From positions 3,472,001 through 3,536,000 of the forward strand of contig NC_014830.1 in NCBI RefSeq assembly GCF_000184685.1: a DNA stretch of 64,000 nucleotides, in the 5' to 3' direction. Source of the DNA: Intrasporangium calvum DSM 43043 (GTDB lineage: Bacteria > Actinomycetota > Actinomycetes > Actinomycetales > Dermatophilaceae). The notes below the pieces were generated by a model. The model searched no databases. It saw nothing but the letters and a program-made list of their open reading frames with translations, and was not told where the DNA came from. Shown here piece after piece: positions 40,968-50,091 of the stretch (its first letter is position 1; each line of letters begins with the position of its first letter). The translations under genes and the position numbers were made by a program.

Positions 40968-42131
40968 TCACTTGTTCAGGACGAAGTCGCTGCCCTCGAC
41001 GACGAGGATGTCGAAGCCGCCCTCGGTGAGGGTGTGCTCCTCGGTGAACTTGAGCTTGCCGCTGAAGATCTCGAACCCGTCGATGGCTTTGAGGGCCGTG
41101 ATGATGTCCTCGCCCTTGGTCGAGTTGGCCTGCTTGAGTGCCTCGGCTGCGACGCGCACGGCATCGTAGGCCTGCGGGGAGTACGGGCCGGGGTCGGCGC
41201 CCGTCTTGTCCTTGAACGTCGCGACCCACTGATCGCCGCCCGGGATCGTCTGCGGCGTCTGTGTCATCGTGGCGAAGACGCCCTGCGCGTTGCTCTCACC
41301 GGCGATCGAGACGAGCTGCTTGTCGACCGAGCCGTCAGCGACCATGATCTTGCCGGTGTACCCGGCGCCACGCAGCTGCTTGATCAGCAGACCGCCCTCC
41401 TGGTAGTAGCCGGTCCAGTAGACGAAGTCGGGCTTCGCGCGGAGGATCGCCGTGACGGCGGCGGAGTAGTCGGACTCGCCCGCGGTCACCGACTGCTGGC
41501 TCGCGACCGCGACCGACCCGTCATCCTTGAGGTTCTGGGCGGTGCGGGTCGTGATGTCCTTCGAGTACGACGTGTTGTCGTCGACGAGCGCGACGGCCTT
41601 GGACCCCTCGGACTTCATGAACTCGACGGCGGCGGCGGCCTGCTGCGCGCCGGTGCCGTTGATGAGGAAGACGTTGGGCAGCTTGTCCTTGACGAGGTCG
41701 TTGGAGTTGGCCGCCGGGATGATCATCGGGATGTTGGCCTTGCCGAAGATCGTCAGGGTGGGCAGCGTCGCAGACGAGCAGTAGCCGCCGACCGAGACGA
41801 TGGTGCCGGCGGTCACGAGCTTCGCGGCACCGGCCGCGGCCGTCTTGGGGTCACAGGCCTCGTCCTCGACGACGAGCTTGAGCTGGCGTCCCATGACGCC
41901 ACCGGCCGCGTTGATCTCGTCGACCGCGAGCTGCCCGCCGTTCCTCATGTACGGACCGATCGCGGCGCTGCCGCCGCTGAGCGGGGTGAGCATGCCGAGG
42001 ATGATGTCGCCCGACGTCGCCCCTTCCCCAGGGCCACCGTCGGTGATCCCGCCGCCACCGCAGGCCGCGAGGAGAAGGGCAAGGCCGGCGCCGGCAGCCA
42101 CCGCTCCGATCCGTCGTGGGTTCCTCATCAT
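40968..42131 (-). CDS. ABC transporter substrate-binding lipoprotein, LivK type (hydroxyproline cluster)
   Basis: 387 residues. The signal peptide ends L-A-A-C (Cys24), with a Gly-rich linker after it. Class features are I-L-G-M-L-T-P-L-S-G-G, C-S-S-A-T-L-P and D-D-N-T-S-Y-S-K-D. Start ATG 42131 has GGAG upstream; the second Met follows directly. It lies 59 bases downstream of the GTGTGACATTGCAC motif. Hydroxyproline is the expected ligand from context. Confidence 0.87.
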   Translation of the reverse strand: MMRNPRRIGAVAAGAGLALLLAACGGGGITDGGPGEGATSGDIILGMLTPLSGGSAAIGPYMRNGGQLAVDEINAAGGVMGRQLKLVVEDEACDPKTAAAGAAKLVTAGTIVSVGGYCSSATLPTLTIFGKANIPMIIPAANSNDLVKDKLPNVFLINGTGAQQAAAAVEFMKSEGSKAVALVDDNTSYSKDITTRTAQNLKDDGSVAVASQQSVTAGESDYSAAVTAILRAKPDFVYWTGYYQEGGLLIKQLRGAGYTGKIMVADGSVDKQLVSIAGESNAQGVFATMTQTPQTIPGGDQWVATFKDKTGADPGPYSPQAYDAVRVAAEALKQANSTKGEDIITALKAIDGFEIFSGKLKFTEEHTLTEGGFDILVVEGSDFVLNK

Positions 42132-42189
42132 GCGTCTCCGCTCTTGACGGCCACGTGCCGTCACGTTGGGTGAGCTGTCCACACAACTG

Positions 42190-42203
42190 CTGTGTGACAT
42201 TGC
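42190..42203. promoter_or_regulatory. GntR-type operator copy GTGTGACATTGCAC
   Basis: Its reverse complement, GTGCAATGTCACAC, aligns with GTGTAATGTTACAC at 47149-47162 (12 of 14) and shares GTGCAATGT with the site at 44272-44292. It lies at the promoter of the transporter operon. Confidence 0.6.
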
Positions 42204-42289
42204 ACCAACTGTAGGGAGTGACCCCCGTGTTCACCAGAGCTTCGGGAGCCGTTGTCAAACCGTGATCGGGTCCCCCGCCGACCCACGCG

Positions 42290-43291
42290 TCAGAGCTCGA
42301 AACCGGTCGGGAACGGGTCGGTGGGGTCGAGCATGTACTGCGCCGTCCCCGTGATCCACGCCCGGCCGGTGAAGCTGGGCAGGATGCCCGGACGCCCGCC
42401 GACCGTCGTCTCGCCGAGGATCCGCGCCTGGAACTGACTACCGATGAACGACTCGTTGACGATCTCCTCACCCACACCCAGCAGCCCGCGCGCGTGCTGC
42501 TGGGCGAGGCGGGCGCTCGTGCCCGTGCCGCACGGCGACCGGTCGAACCACCCCGGGTGGATCGCCATCGCGTGCCGGGAGTGGCGGGGCGTCGAGCCCG
42601 GCGCCTCGAGGTAGACGTGGTGGCAGATGTCGATCTCCGGTGCCTCGGGGTGGACGACGGGGTTCTGCTCGTTGATCGCGCCCATGATGGCGAGCCCGGC
42701 GTCGAGCAGGCGCTGCTTCTCCGCGCGGTCGAAGGGCAGGCCGAGCTCCTCGAGCTTGACGAAGGCATAGAAGTTGCCGCCGTAGGCGATGTCGTAGCGA
42801 ACCCGGCCGAGGCCCGGCACCTCGACGTCCTGGTCGAGGGCGTGGGAGTAGGCCGGGACGTTCTCGAGGGTGACGGCGACGGCCCGGCCGTCCCGGACCT
42901 CGGCCCGGGCGACGACGAGCCCGGCCGGAGTGTCGAGGCGCACGACGGTCTCCGGCTCGGTCACGGGCACCATGCCGGTCTCGATGAGGACGGTGACCGC
43001 GCCGATCGTGCCGTGCCCGCACATCGGCAGGCAGCCGGAGACCTCGATGTAGAGGACGCCCCAGTCCGCGTCGGGCCGGGTGGGCGGCTGGAGGATCGCC
43101 CCGGACATCGACGAGTGGCCGCGCGGCTCGAACATGAGCAGCTTGCGCAGGTCGTCCCGCTCGGCCATGAAGCGCAGGCGGCGTTCGGCCATGGTCGCCC
43201 CCGGCAGCACCCCGACGCCGCCGGTGATGACCCGGGTCGGCATCCCCTCCGTGTGGGAGTCCACCGCGTGGTAGACGACGGAGGTGCGCAT
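42290..43291 (-). CDS. 4-Hydroxyproline 2-epimerase (proline racemase family), copy 2
   Basis: 333 residues with both catalytic Cys: Cys91 in M-C-G-H-G-T and Cys254 in S-P-C-G-T-G-T. The N-terminus (D-S-H-T-E-G-M-P-T-R) and H-P-G-W-F-D-R-S-P-C are typical of hydroxyproline 2-epimerases, which convert trans-4-hydroxy-L-proline to the cis-D isomer. It is three bases downstream of the DapA-fold deaminase gene in the leftward operon. It performs the first step of the pathway. Confidence 0.87.
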   Translation of the reverse strand: MRTSVVYHAVDSHTEGMPTRVITGGVGVLPGATMAERRLRFMAERDDLRKLLMFEPRGHSSMSGAILQPPTRPDADWGVLYIEVSGCLPMCGHGTIGAVTVLIETGMVPVTEPETVVRLDTPAGLVVARAEVRDGRAVAVTLENVPAYSHALDQDVEVPGLGRVRYDIAYGGNFYAFVKLEELGLPFDRAEKQRLLDAGLAIMGAINEQNPVVHPEAPEIDICHHVYLEAPGSTPRHSRHAMAIHPGWFDRSPCGTGTSARLAQQHARGLLGVGEEIVNESFIGSQFQARILGETTVGGRPGILPSFTGRAWITGTAQYMLDPTDPFPTGFEL

Positions 43292-43294
43292 GGC

Positions 43295-44194
43295 TCAGCT
43301 CACCCCGGCGTCGATCAGGGCCTGCGTGGCCTCGCGGACGACCTTCTCCTGCTCGGCAGTGAGCGGCTGGCGCGGCGGACGGCAGCCGCCGCCGTTGCGC
43401 CCGATCATGTCCTGCCCGAGCTTGATGGCCTGGATGAACTCGGTCTTCGAGTCCCACCGGAGGACGGGGTGCAGCTGCCGGTAGAGGGGCAGGGCGGCCT
43501 CGACGTCTCGGGCGACCGACAGTCGGAAGAGCTCCCGGCACGCCTGCGGGAAGACCTGCGGATAGCCGGCGACCCAGCCCACCGCACCGGCGATGCCGAC
43601 CTCGAGAACGGTGTCGTCCGTGCCGATCATGAGGTCGAGGCCGGGCGCGAGCTCGGCGATCTCGTAGCAGCGCCGCACGTCGCCCGAGAACTCCTTGACG
43701 CCGACGATGAGGCCCTCGGCGTGGAGCTTGGCCAGGATGTCCGGGGTGAGGTCGACCTTGGTGTCGATGGGGTTGTTGTAGGCGGTGACCGGCAGCCCGA
43801 CGCCGGCGATGAGCTCGTAGTGCTCGAGGATCGCGCGCTCGTCGGCGCGGTAGGCGTTCGGCGGAAGGGCCATCACGGCGTCGCAGCCGAGGTCCTTGGC
43901 GACCTGCGCGTGGCGCCGCGACTCGCGGCCGCTGTAGGCGCCGACGCCGGGCATGACCGTGAAACCCTCGGGCGCGGCCTCGCGCGCGGTCCGGACGACG
44001 GTGTCGCGCTCCTCCCAGGAGAGCGTCTGGTACTCACCGAGGGAGCCGTTGGGCGCCACCCCGTCCAGGCCCTGCGAGGCGAGCCACGCGACGTTCTCGC
44101 GGTAGGCCGCGAAGTCGGGCTCCCCGTCGGCGTCGAACTGGAGGCTCGTCGCGACGATGACGCCGTGCCACGGCTTGCGCTGGTTGTCGGACAT
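43295..44194 (-). CDS. DapA-fold 1-pyrroline-4-hydroxy-2-carboxylate deaminase (probable)
   Basis: 299 residues, DHDPS/NAL barrel. Lys167 in V-G-V-K-E-F-S is the Schiff-base Lys and Tyr139 in A-Y-N-N-P is the proton relay. In hydroxyproline clusters this family deaminates pyrroline hydroxycarboxylate to alpha-ketoglutarate semialdehyde. Start ATG 44194 with GAGGAG upstream; a frame start at 44248 is artefactual. A palindrome at 44272-44292 lies upstream, inside the end of the preceding gene. Confidence 0.82.
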   Translation of the reverse strand: MSDNQRKPWHGVIVATSLQFDADGEPDFAAYRENVAWLASQGLDGVAPNGSLGEYQTLSWEERDTVVRTAREAAPEGFTVMPGVGAYSGRESRRHAQVAKDLGCDAVMALPPNAYRADERAILEHYELIAGVGLPVTAYNNPIDTKVDLTPDILAKLHAEGLIVGVKEFSGDVRRCYEIAELAPGLDLMIGTDDTVLEVGIAGAVGWVAGYPQVFPQACRELFRLSVARDVEAALPLYRQLHPVLRWDSKTEFIQAIKLGQDMIGRNGGGCRPPRQPLTAEQEKVVREATQALIDAGVS

Positions 44195-44252
44195 GGTGCT
44201 CCTCGGGTCTCGGGACGCGAGGTCCGTGCCAGACCTCGCGGCGCGCACCAGA

Positions 44253-45728
44253 CTAGGGCGCGGCAGCGTTCAGTGCAATATTACATTGCACTTTTGCTCG
44301 GGGGTGTGCCAGCACGCCGAGCGGTACCGGGGTCGAGACGAGCCGCTCGGTCGCGGCGCCGCCGCCGCCGGCGAGAAGCTCGACCGCATGGCCACAGACG
44401 CGTCCCTGGCACCAGCCCATCCCCGCGCGGGTGAGCTGCTTCACCTGACGGGCACCCGTCGCCCCGCGCTCCGAGATCGCTCGTTGCACCACGCCCGCCG
44501 AGACCTCCTCGCACCGGCACACGACGGTGCTCGGACGCAGGGTCTCGGCCCACCCGGCCGGGACGGGATGGGCACGCTGCATCGCGGACGCGAACCGGCG
44601 CAGCCGGGCGATCACCGCCCGCAGCCCAGCCACCTCCGCAGGCGGCCCGCTCCCGGCGTCGCCGGCGACGACCCCGTATGCCGCGAGGTGGCCCTCCGCG
44701 ACCGCGAGCGCCGCTCCCCCGACGCCGCACGCCTCGCCGGCCGCGGACACCCCGGGTCGGCTCGTGCGCTGCCAGTCATCGACCTGCACGACCGCGGTGC
44801 CCGACGTGTCCGGGGCGAGAGCGCAGCCCAGGGTGACGGGGAGGTCGAGCTGCGGCGAGAACCCCCAGCCGACGCCGACGGCGTCCACCTCGAGCCTGCG
44901 CAGGCCGTGCCGTTGCGGCCGACCCGCGCCGTCCACCCTCGCCACCGTGACCGCCTCGACCCGGTCGACTCCGTGTGCCTCGACGATCATCGTGCGCACG
45001 TGGACGGGGACCCGGTGTCGCACCAGGGTGGCCGCATACCCGGCGCCCTCCGCGAGCTTTCCCCGGTTGGCGACGACGGGTCCGAGCTCGCGCAGCCACC
45101 GCACCGGCGAGTTCGCCTCGAAGACCCCGACGACGGACGCGCCGCGCGCTGCGAGTCCGGCCGCGACGGGGAGCAGGAAGGGTCCGGTGCCGCCGACCGC
45201 GACGCGCCGACCGGCCGCGACGTCACCGGCCTTGAGCAGGGCTTGGAGGCCACCGGCCGTCATGACGCCCGGCAGGTCCCAGCCGGGGAAGGGCAGCGCC
45301 CGGTCATGGGCCCCGGTGGCGATGACGAGGCGGTCCGCGCCGATCTCCACGGTGCGCTCGCGGCCCGGGCCCGCGCCGCGGTCGACCGCGTGGACCACGT
45401 AGCCACCGGCAGTCGGGACGACCGTCCACACGTGGTGCTCGGTGAGCAGGGTCGCCCGGCCGGCTGCGCGGCCTTCGTCCAGGCGGGCCCGGAGCGACTC
45501 GAACGTGCCGAGGTCGTGGTGGAGCCCACGAAGCGCCTCGGGGTTGACGCCCTGCGGGTCGTCGGTGGGCGGCGGCTGCCGCCAGTACTGCCCGCCGGGA
45601 CCTGCGCCCGCGTCGACGAGGATGACGTGCATCTCGCTGACCTCGAGCAGCGTTGCGGCACAGGCGAGCCCGGCGGGGCCGGCCCCGACGATGACGACGC
45701 GCTCGGGCGCGAGCTCACTCGGCGGCAT
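44253..45728 (-). CDS. D-hydroxyproline dehydrogenase, FAD/NAD-type subunit with C-terminal [2Fe-2S] domain
   Basis: 491 residues. FAD motif V-G-A-G-P-A-G-L-A near 14-22, then G-G-Q-Y-W-R; second dinucleotide motif G-G-T-G-P-F; a BFD-like C-terminal segment with four Cys (C-R-C-E-E and G-W-C-Q-G-R-V-C-G). This is the large subunit of the heterotrimeric D-amino-acid/hydroxyproline dehydrogenase seen in LhpB-type systems. ATG 45728 overlaps the ferredoxin-like gene by 14 bases; the longer frame is not used. It oxidises cis-4-hydroxy-D-proline together with the next two products. Confidence 0.85.
   Translation of the reverse strand: MPPSELAPERVVIVGAGPAGLACAATLLEVSEMHVILVDAGAGPGGQYWRQPPPTDDPQGVNPEALRGLHHDLGTFESLRARLDEGRAAGRATLLTEHHVWTVVPTAGGYVVHAVDRGAGPGRERTVEIGADRLVIATGAHDRALPFPGWDLPGVMTAGGLQALLKAGDVAAGRRVAVGGTGPFLLPVAAGLAARGASVVGVFEANSPVRWLRELGPVVANRGKLAEGAGYAATLVRHRVPVHVRTMIVEAHGVDRVEAVTVARVDGAGRPQRHGLRRLEVDAVGVGWGFSPQLDLPVTLGCALAPDTSGTAVVQVDDWQRTSRPGVSAAGEACGVGGAALAVAEGHLAAYGVVAGDAGSGPPAEVAGLRAVIARLRRFASAMQRAHPVPAGWAETLRPSTVVCRCEEVSAGVVQRAISERGATGARQVKQLTRAGMGWCQGRVCGHAVELLAGGGGAATERLVSTPVPLGVLAHPRAKVQCNIALNAAAP
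44272..44292. promoter_or_regulatory. Inverted repeat AGTGCAAT-ATTAC-ATTGCACT inside a gene end
   Basis: Perfect 8-bp arms lie around 5 bases. The site overlaps the last codons of the oxidase subunit gene (stop at 44253) and sits 78 bases before the DapA-fold gene start, so it may create an internal promoter/operator within the operon. It shares GTGCAATGT with the other two sites when read on the minus strand. Confidence 0.65.
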
Positions 45729-45978
45729 ACCCTGTCCCCTCCTGTGTCGTGACCGCGCTGCTGTCGCGGGCCCGCACGAGGCAGGCGCGCTGGTTGGGCA
45801 CACCGTCGACCGTGACGAGGCAGTCGAAGCAGATGCCGATGCCGCAGAAGAGACCCCGCGGTCGTCCCTCCAGGCGGGTGGTGCGCCACGAGACCGTCCC
45901 GTGGGCGACGAGGGCCGCCCCCACGGTCTGTCCGTCCCGGAAGGGGACCGGCGACCCGTCGAACGCGAAGCTCGGCAT
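45715..45978 (-). CDS. D-hydroxyproline dehydrogenase, small (2Fe-2S) subunit
   Basis: 87 residues. C-G-I-G-I-C-F-D-C and a later Cys in Q-R-A-C-L-V form a plant-type [2Fe-2S] site, as in the gamma subunits of these dehydrogenases (Fer2_4 domain). It begins one base into the stop of the DadA-like gene (TGATG). It transfers electrons between the two flavin subunits. Confidence 0.85.
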   Translation of the reverse strand: MPSFAFDGSPVPFRDGQTVGAALVAHGTVSWRTTRLEGRPRGLFCGIGICFDCLVTVDGVPNQRACLVRARDSSAVTTQEGTGYAAE

Positions 45979-47129
45979 CACGCCTCCTGCTCGATGAAGC
46001 GGTCGGGCAGCAGCTCGGTGTAGCGGGCGACGTCGACGCCGTCCCCACCGAGGATGTGCTGCGTGATGAGCCGGGCCGTACCCGGCGCCAGGCCGATGCC
46101 GGCCCCCTCGTGTCCGCAGGCATGGAAGAGACCAGGGACCCTCGGGTCGGGGCCGATGACCGGAAGGTGGTCGGGGCAGTACGGGCGGAAGCCCCGGTAG
46201 ACGCGCAGGAGGTTGACCCCTGCGAGGAAGGGGAAGAGCGCGGTTGCCTGTCGGGCCAGGATCGAGATGACGTTGACGTCCAGGGTGGTGTCGAACCCCA
46301 CCCGCTCGCGGCTCGCCCCGATGAGGATGGTGCCGCCCCGCGTCCCCTCGACGACGCACGACGTCTCCAGCCCGGCGTCGGAGGAGGCGACGTTGGACAC
46401 GTAGTCGGCGGAGTACACCTTGTGCCGGACCATCGGCGGGAGCGGCTCGGTCACGAGGATGAAGCCGCGTCGGGGCAGGACCGGCACGGCACCACCGAGC
46501 CGCTCGCCGACCTCGCCACCCCACGTGCCCGCCGCGTTGACGACAGCGTCCGCGCCGATGACCTCTCCCGTGCCGGTGCGGACCCCGGTGAGGCGCCCGG
46601 TCCGGTCCAGGACGGCGCCCCGCGCGTCGGCACCCGGCACGAACCGCGCGCCATGCCGTTGGGCCGCCTCCAGCATCGCTGCCGCCGCGAGGACGGGCTG
46701 GACCTGCATGTCCTCGGGATAGAGCACGCCGCCCGCGAGCCCCGGCGCGAGGTGCGGCTCGAGGCTGCGGAGGTCGTCGACATCCAGGGCCGTGGTCCCG
46801 GCAGCGCGCTGGGACCGGGCAAAGCCCTCCAGTGCGTCCAGGCCCTCGGGGGACGACGCCACGACGACGCCGCCCTTCTCCTCGAGCTCCATCGGGTCCC
46901 GCCCGAGCTCGTCCCCGAGCTCGAGCCAGGCGTCACGGCTCAGCCGCGCGAGGTCGAGCTCGGCACCCGGCCCCTTGTCGGAGACGAGGATGTTGCCCTC
47001 GCCCCGGCTCGTCGTGCCCGAGGCGACGGGACCGCGGTCGAGGACGACGACGTCCGCACCCCCACGGGCCAGGTCGTGGGCGCACGCCGCTCCGACGATG
47101 CCCGCGCCGATGACGACGACCGTACTCAC
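45978..47129 (-). CDS. D-hydroxyproline dehydrogenase, DadA-like FAD subunit
   Basis: 383 residues. FAD motif V-I-G-A-G-I-V-G-A-A at 6-15, then V-L-D-R-G and S-G-T-T-S-R-G-E-G-N, typical of DAO-fold amino-acid oxidases. C-terminal H-A-C-G-H-E-G-A-G-I-G-L-A-P-G-T-A matches the final FAD box. The start is a GTG at 47129, 19 bases from the operator at 47148-47163, and divergent from the aldehyde dehydrogenase. This subunit holds the substrate site. Confidence 0.85.
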   Translation of the reverse strand: MSTVVVIGAGIVGAACAHDLARGGADVVVLDRGPVASGTTSRGEGNILVSDKGPGAELDLARLSRDAWLELGDELGRDPMELEEKGGVVVASSPEGLDALEGFARSQRAAGTTALDVDDLRSLEPHLAPGLAGGVLYPEDMQVQPVLAAAAMLEAAQRHGARFVPGADARGAVLDRTGRLTGVRTGTGEVIGADAVVNAAGTWGGEVGERLGGAVPVLPRRGFILVTEPLPPMVRHKVYSADYVSNVASSDAGLETSCVVEGTRGGTILIGASRERVGFDTTLDVNVISILARQATALFPFLAGVNLLRVYRGFRPYCPDHLPVIGPDPRVPGLFHACGHEGAGIGLAPGTARLITQHILGGDGVDVARYTELLPDRFIEQEA

Positions 47130-47147
47130 CTGTGAATCCTCGGCACG

Positions 47148-47163
47148 TGTGTAATGTTACACA
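47148..47163. promoter_or_regulatory. GntR-type operator TGTGTAATGTTACACA between divergent genes
   Basis: A near-perfect 16-bp palindrome (7-bp arms, TG centre) in the 68-bp gap between the oxidase subunit and aldehyde dehydrogenase genes. It is the most symmetrical of the three sites in the cluster. Confidence 0.75.
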
Positions 47164-47197
47164 GCACAGTCCGGACCGTTGGCGCGAAAGGCCCCCC

Positions 47198-48781
47198 ATG
47201 CTCCTGACAGGACAGTCCATCATCGCCGGCACTCCGACCGCGGGCTCGGGCGGCACGTTCACGGCCGTCGACCCGAGCACGGGCGCAGCCCTGGGCCCGG
47301 AGGTCTCCTGCCTCACCCCGGACGAGGTGGCGCTCGCCACCCGCGCCGCGGCCGAGTCCTGCACCGCCTACCGCTCCACGACGCCGACTGAGCGGGCGGC
47401 CTTCCTCGAGGCCATCGCCGAGGAGATCGAGGCCCTCGGCGACGAGCTGCTCGAGCGGGCCCATGCCGAGACGGCCCTGCCGCTCGCCCGCCTCCAGGGC
47501 GAACGCGCCCGCACGTGCGGCCAGCTGCGGATGTTCGCCGGCGTCGTCCGCCAGGGGGACCACCTCGGCGTGCGCATCGACTCGGCGCTGCCCGACCGCG
47601 CGCCCCTGCCCCGGCCCGACCTCAGGTTGCGCCAGATTGCCCTGGGGCCCGTCGCGGTCTTCGGCGCAAGCAACTTTCCGCTCGCCTTCTCCACAGCCGG
47701 CGGCGACACGGCCTCCGCGCTGGCCGCCGGCTGCCCCGTCGTCGTCAAGGCGCACAATGCCCACCCCGGCACCAGCGAGCTCGTGGGACAGGCCGTCGCC
47801 CGGGCCGCGGGCCGCACGCAGATGCCGGCCGGCGTCTTCTCCCTCGTCTTCGGCCTCGGCAACGAGGTCGGAATGGCGCTCGTCACCGACCCGCGGATCC
47901 ACGCGGTCGGCTTCACCGGCTCCCGCGCGGGCGGGCTCGCCCTCGTCGCTGCGGCGGCAGGACGAGCCCAGCCGATCCCGGTCTACGCCGAGATGTCGTC
48001 GACCAACCCCGTGATCCTCCTCGAGGGCGCCCTCACCGGTGACCCGACACGCCTGGCCACCGCCTACCTCACCTCCCTGACGAGCGGGTCGGGCCAGTTC
48101 TGCACCAACCCCGGCCTGCTCTTCCTGCCCGATGGTGAGGCCGGCGACGCATTCCTCGCCGCCGTGGCCGAGCAGGCCGCGCAGGCCGCGGGACAGACCA
48201 TGCTCACGCCGCAGATCCGCACGGCCTTCGGGGCGGGCATCGAGCGGCTCGGCGCCCACCCCTCCGTGCGGACCATCGCTCAGGGTGTGGCCGGCGCCGG
48301 CGACAACGCTCCCGCCCCCATGGTGTTCGCGACCGAGCTCACCGCGCTGGCCGAGGACCACGGCCTCACTGAGGAGGTCTTCGGAGCCGCGGGCCTCGTG
48401 GTCCGGTTCGGTGACGTCACTCGCCTCGCGGAGCACCTGGCCGACCTCGCTGGACAGCTCACCGCGACCATCCACGCCACCGACGCCGACCACGAGGCGG
48501 CGGCCGTCCTCGTGCCCGTCCTCGAGACGCGCGTCGGCCGAATCCTCTTCAACGGCTGGCCAACCGGAGTCGAGGTCACCCACGCGATGGTCCACGGCGG
48601 CCCCTTCCCCGCCACCTCCGACGCACGGTCCACCTCGGTCGGGTCACTCGCCATCGAGCGGTTCCAACGGCCGGTCTGCTACCAGGACGTCCCGGCGTCC
48701 CTGCTGCCCCAACCGGTCCGCGACGACAATCCCTGGCAGCTGAGTCGCCGCATCGACGGGACGGTCGAGCCGCCCCAGTGA
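47198..48781 (+). CDS. 2,5-Dioxovalerate (alpha-ketoglutarate semialdehyde) dehydrogenase
   Basis: 527 residues, the length of the KGSA subgroup of aldehyde dehydrogenases. Asn159 (A-S-N-F-P), Glu265 (A-E-M-S-S) and Cys302 (G-Q-F-C-T-N-P-G) are the catalytic set. ATG 47198 follows GCGAAAGG; the upstream frame covers the operator. It converts the deaminase product to 2-oxoglutarate, the last step of 4-hydroxyproline breakdown. Its stop overlaps the AcnX gene start (GTGA). Confidence 0.88.
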   Translation: MLLTGQSIIAGTPTAGSGGTFTAVDPSTGAALGPEVSCLTPDEVALATRAAAESCTAYRSTTPTERAAFLEAIAEEIEALGDELLERAHAETALPLARLQGERARTCGQLRMFAGVVRQGDHLGVRIDSALPDRAPLPRPDLRLRQIALGPVAVFGASNFPLAFSTAGGDTASALAAGCPVVVKAHNAHPGTSELVGQAVARAAGRTQMPAGVFSLVFGLGNEVGMALVTDPRIHAVGFTGSRAGGLALVAAAAGRAQPIPVYAEMSSTNPVILLEGALTGDPTRLATAYLTSLTSGSGQFCTNPGLLFLPDGEAGDAFLAAVAEQAAQAAGQTMLTPQIRTAFGAGIERLGAHPSVRTIAQGVAGAGDNAPAPMVFATELTALAEDHGLTEEVFGAAGLVVRFGDVTRLAEHLADLAGQLTATIHATDADHEAAAVLVPVLETRVGRILFNGWPTGVEVTHAMVHGGPFPATSDARSTSVGSLAIERFQRPVCYQDVPASLLPQPVRDDNPWQLSRRIDGTVEPPQ

Positions 48782-50091
48782 CCCGGATCCTCGCCGAGCC
48801 CGAGCCGTCCCGGCTCCGCCTCACCGTCGAGGAGGAGTCGATGCGCCGGGGCGACGAGGGTGCCGGTGTCGCGATGGCGATGCGGGTCGTCACGGGGCTC
48901 GCTGAGGTCCGGCGGGCTCCCCGTCTCGTCGGGGTCACCTCGGCGCACGTTGACGGGTGCCTCTACCACGGGCAGGTCGGACTCGACTTCGCCCGGCGCC
49001 TGCACGACCTGGGAGCCCGGGTGCGGATCCCGACGACCCTCAACGTCGGGTCCCTCGACCTCCTCCACCCCGACCTCGTCCGCGACGCCACGCCCGCGCA
49101 GCGCGAGGTCCGGAGCCAGGGGAAGGCCCTGATGGACGCCTACCTCGCGCTCGGTGCACGGCCCACCTGGACGTGCGCCCCGTACATCGTCGACTCCCGG
49201 CCCCGACTCGGCGAGCACGTCGCGTGGGCCGAGTCGAACGCGATCGCCTTCGCCAACTCGGTCCTCGGCGCCCGCACGGATCGCTACGGGGACTTCCTCG
49301 ACATCTGCGCCGCGATCACCGGTCGCGCGCCGTATGCCGGCCTGCACACGGACGCTGCCCGCCGCGGCCAGGTGGTCGTCGACTGCACCGCGATTCCCGA
49401 GCGCGTCCTCGGCGGCGACCTCGCCGGGCCGCTGCTCGGCTACCTCGTCGGGAGCCGGGTGGGCAGTCGCGTGCCGGTGTTCGTCGGGCTGCCGTCCACG
49501 ACGTCCGAGGACCAGCTCAAGGCACTCGGCGCGGCAGCCGCGTCGTCGGGCGGCGTGGCGATGTTCCACGTCGTCGGCGTCACCCCAGAGGCGCCGACCG
49601 TGGAGGCTGCCCTCGGTCCGGACCGCTCCGGAGACCCGGAGACCATCACGCTGACGACGACGGACCTGCGGGCCGCTCGGGACGAGCTCACGACCGACGG
49701 GGGTGAGCGGCTCGACGCGGTGAGCATCGGCACCCCGCACGCCTCGGTCGACGAGGTCGCCGCGCTCGCTGCGCATCTCGCGGACGGACCTGCGCTCGCT
49801 TCGGGCGTCCACGTCTACATCTCCATGGGGCGGTCCGTGCTTGCGGAGGCGGCGAGCCGAGGCCACATCGCCGCGCTCGAGGTAGCGGGCGTGCAGATCG
49901 TCGTCGACACGTGCACCTACGTCACGCCGATCCTCGGCGCCGACGTCCGCGTCGTCATGACCAACAGCGGCAAGTGGGCTCACTACGCGCCGGCCAACCT
50001 CGGCGTCGCCGTCGTCCTGGGCAGCCTGGCCGAGTGCGTCGCCTCGGCGCGTGCCGGTCGCGTCGTCCTCGACCCGGAGACCCTGCGCTGA
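48778..50091 (+). CDS. AcnX-type aconitase-fold dehydratase, large subunit (DUF521)
   Basis: 437 residues. T-C-A-P-Y-I, N-A-I-A-F-A-N-S-V-L-G-A-R-T, and C-T-Y-V-T-P with N-S-G-K-W-A-H-Y-A-P are the AcnX core boxes holding Fe-S/metal Cys ligands. Members paired with a DUF126 small subunit dehydrate cis-3-hydroxy-L-proline, or act as mevalonate-5-phosphate dehydratase in archaea. The hydroxyproline context favours cis-3-hydroxyproline dehydratase. The GTG start overlaps the preceding stop. Confidence 0.85.
   Translation: MTRILAEPEPSRLRLTVEEESMRRGDEGAGVAMAMRVVTGLAEVRRAPRLVGVTSAHVDGCLYHGQVGLDFARRLHDLGARVRIPTTLNVGSLDLLHPDLVRDATPAQREVRSQGKALMDAYLALGARPTWTCAPYIVDSRPRLGEHVAWAESNAIAFANSVLGARTDRYGDFLDICAAITGRAPYAGLHTDAARRGQVVVDCTAIPERVLGGDLAGPLLGYLVGSRVGSRVPVFVGLPSTTSEDQLKALGAAAASSGGVAMFHVVGVTPEAPTVEAALGPDRSGDPETITLTTTDLRAARDELTTDGGERLDAVSIGTPHASVDEVAALAAHLADGPALASGVHVYISMGRSVLAEAASRGHIAALEVAGVQIVVDTCTYVTPILGADVRVVMTNSGKWAHYAPANLGVAVVLGSLAECVASARAGRVVLDPETLR

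Noticed and set aside
42494-44434. 646-residue plus-strand open frame
   Set aside because: It is antisense to the epimerase and deaminase genes, has low-complexity Asp/Arg/Gly content and no family features. Similar long antisense frames at 30911-32689, 25388-26431 and 7254-8606 were set aside for the same reason.
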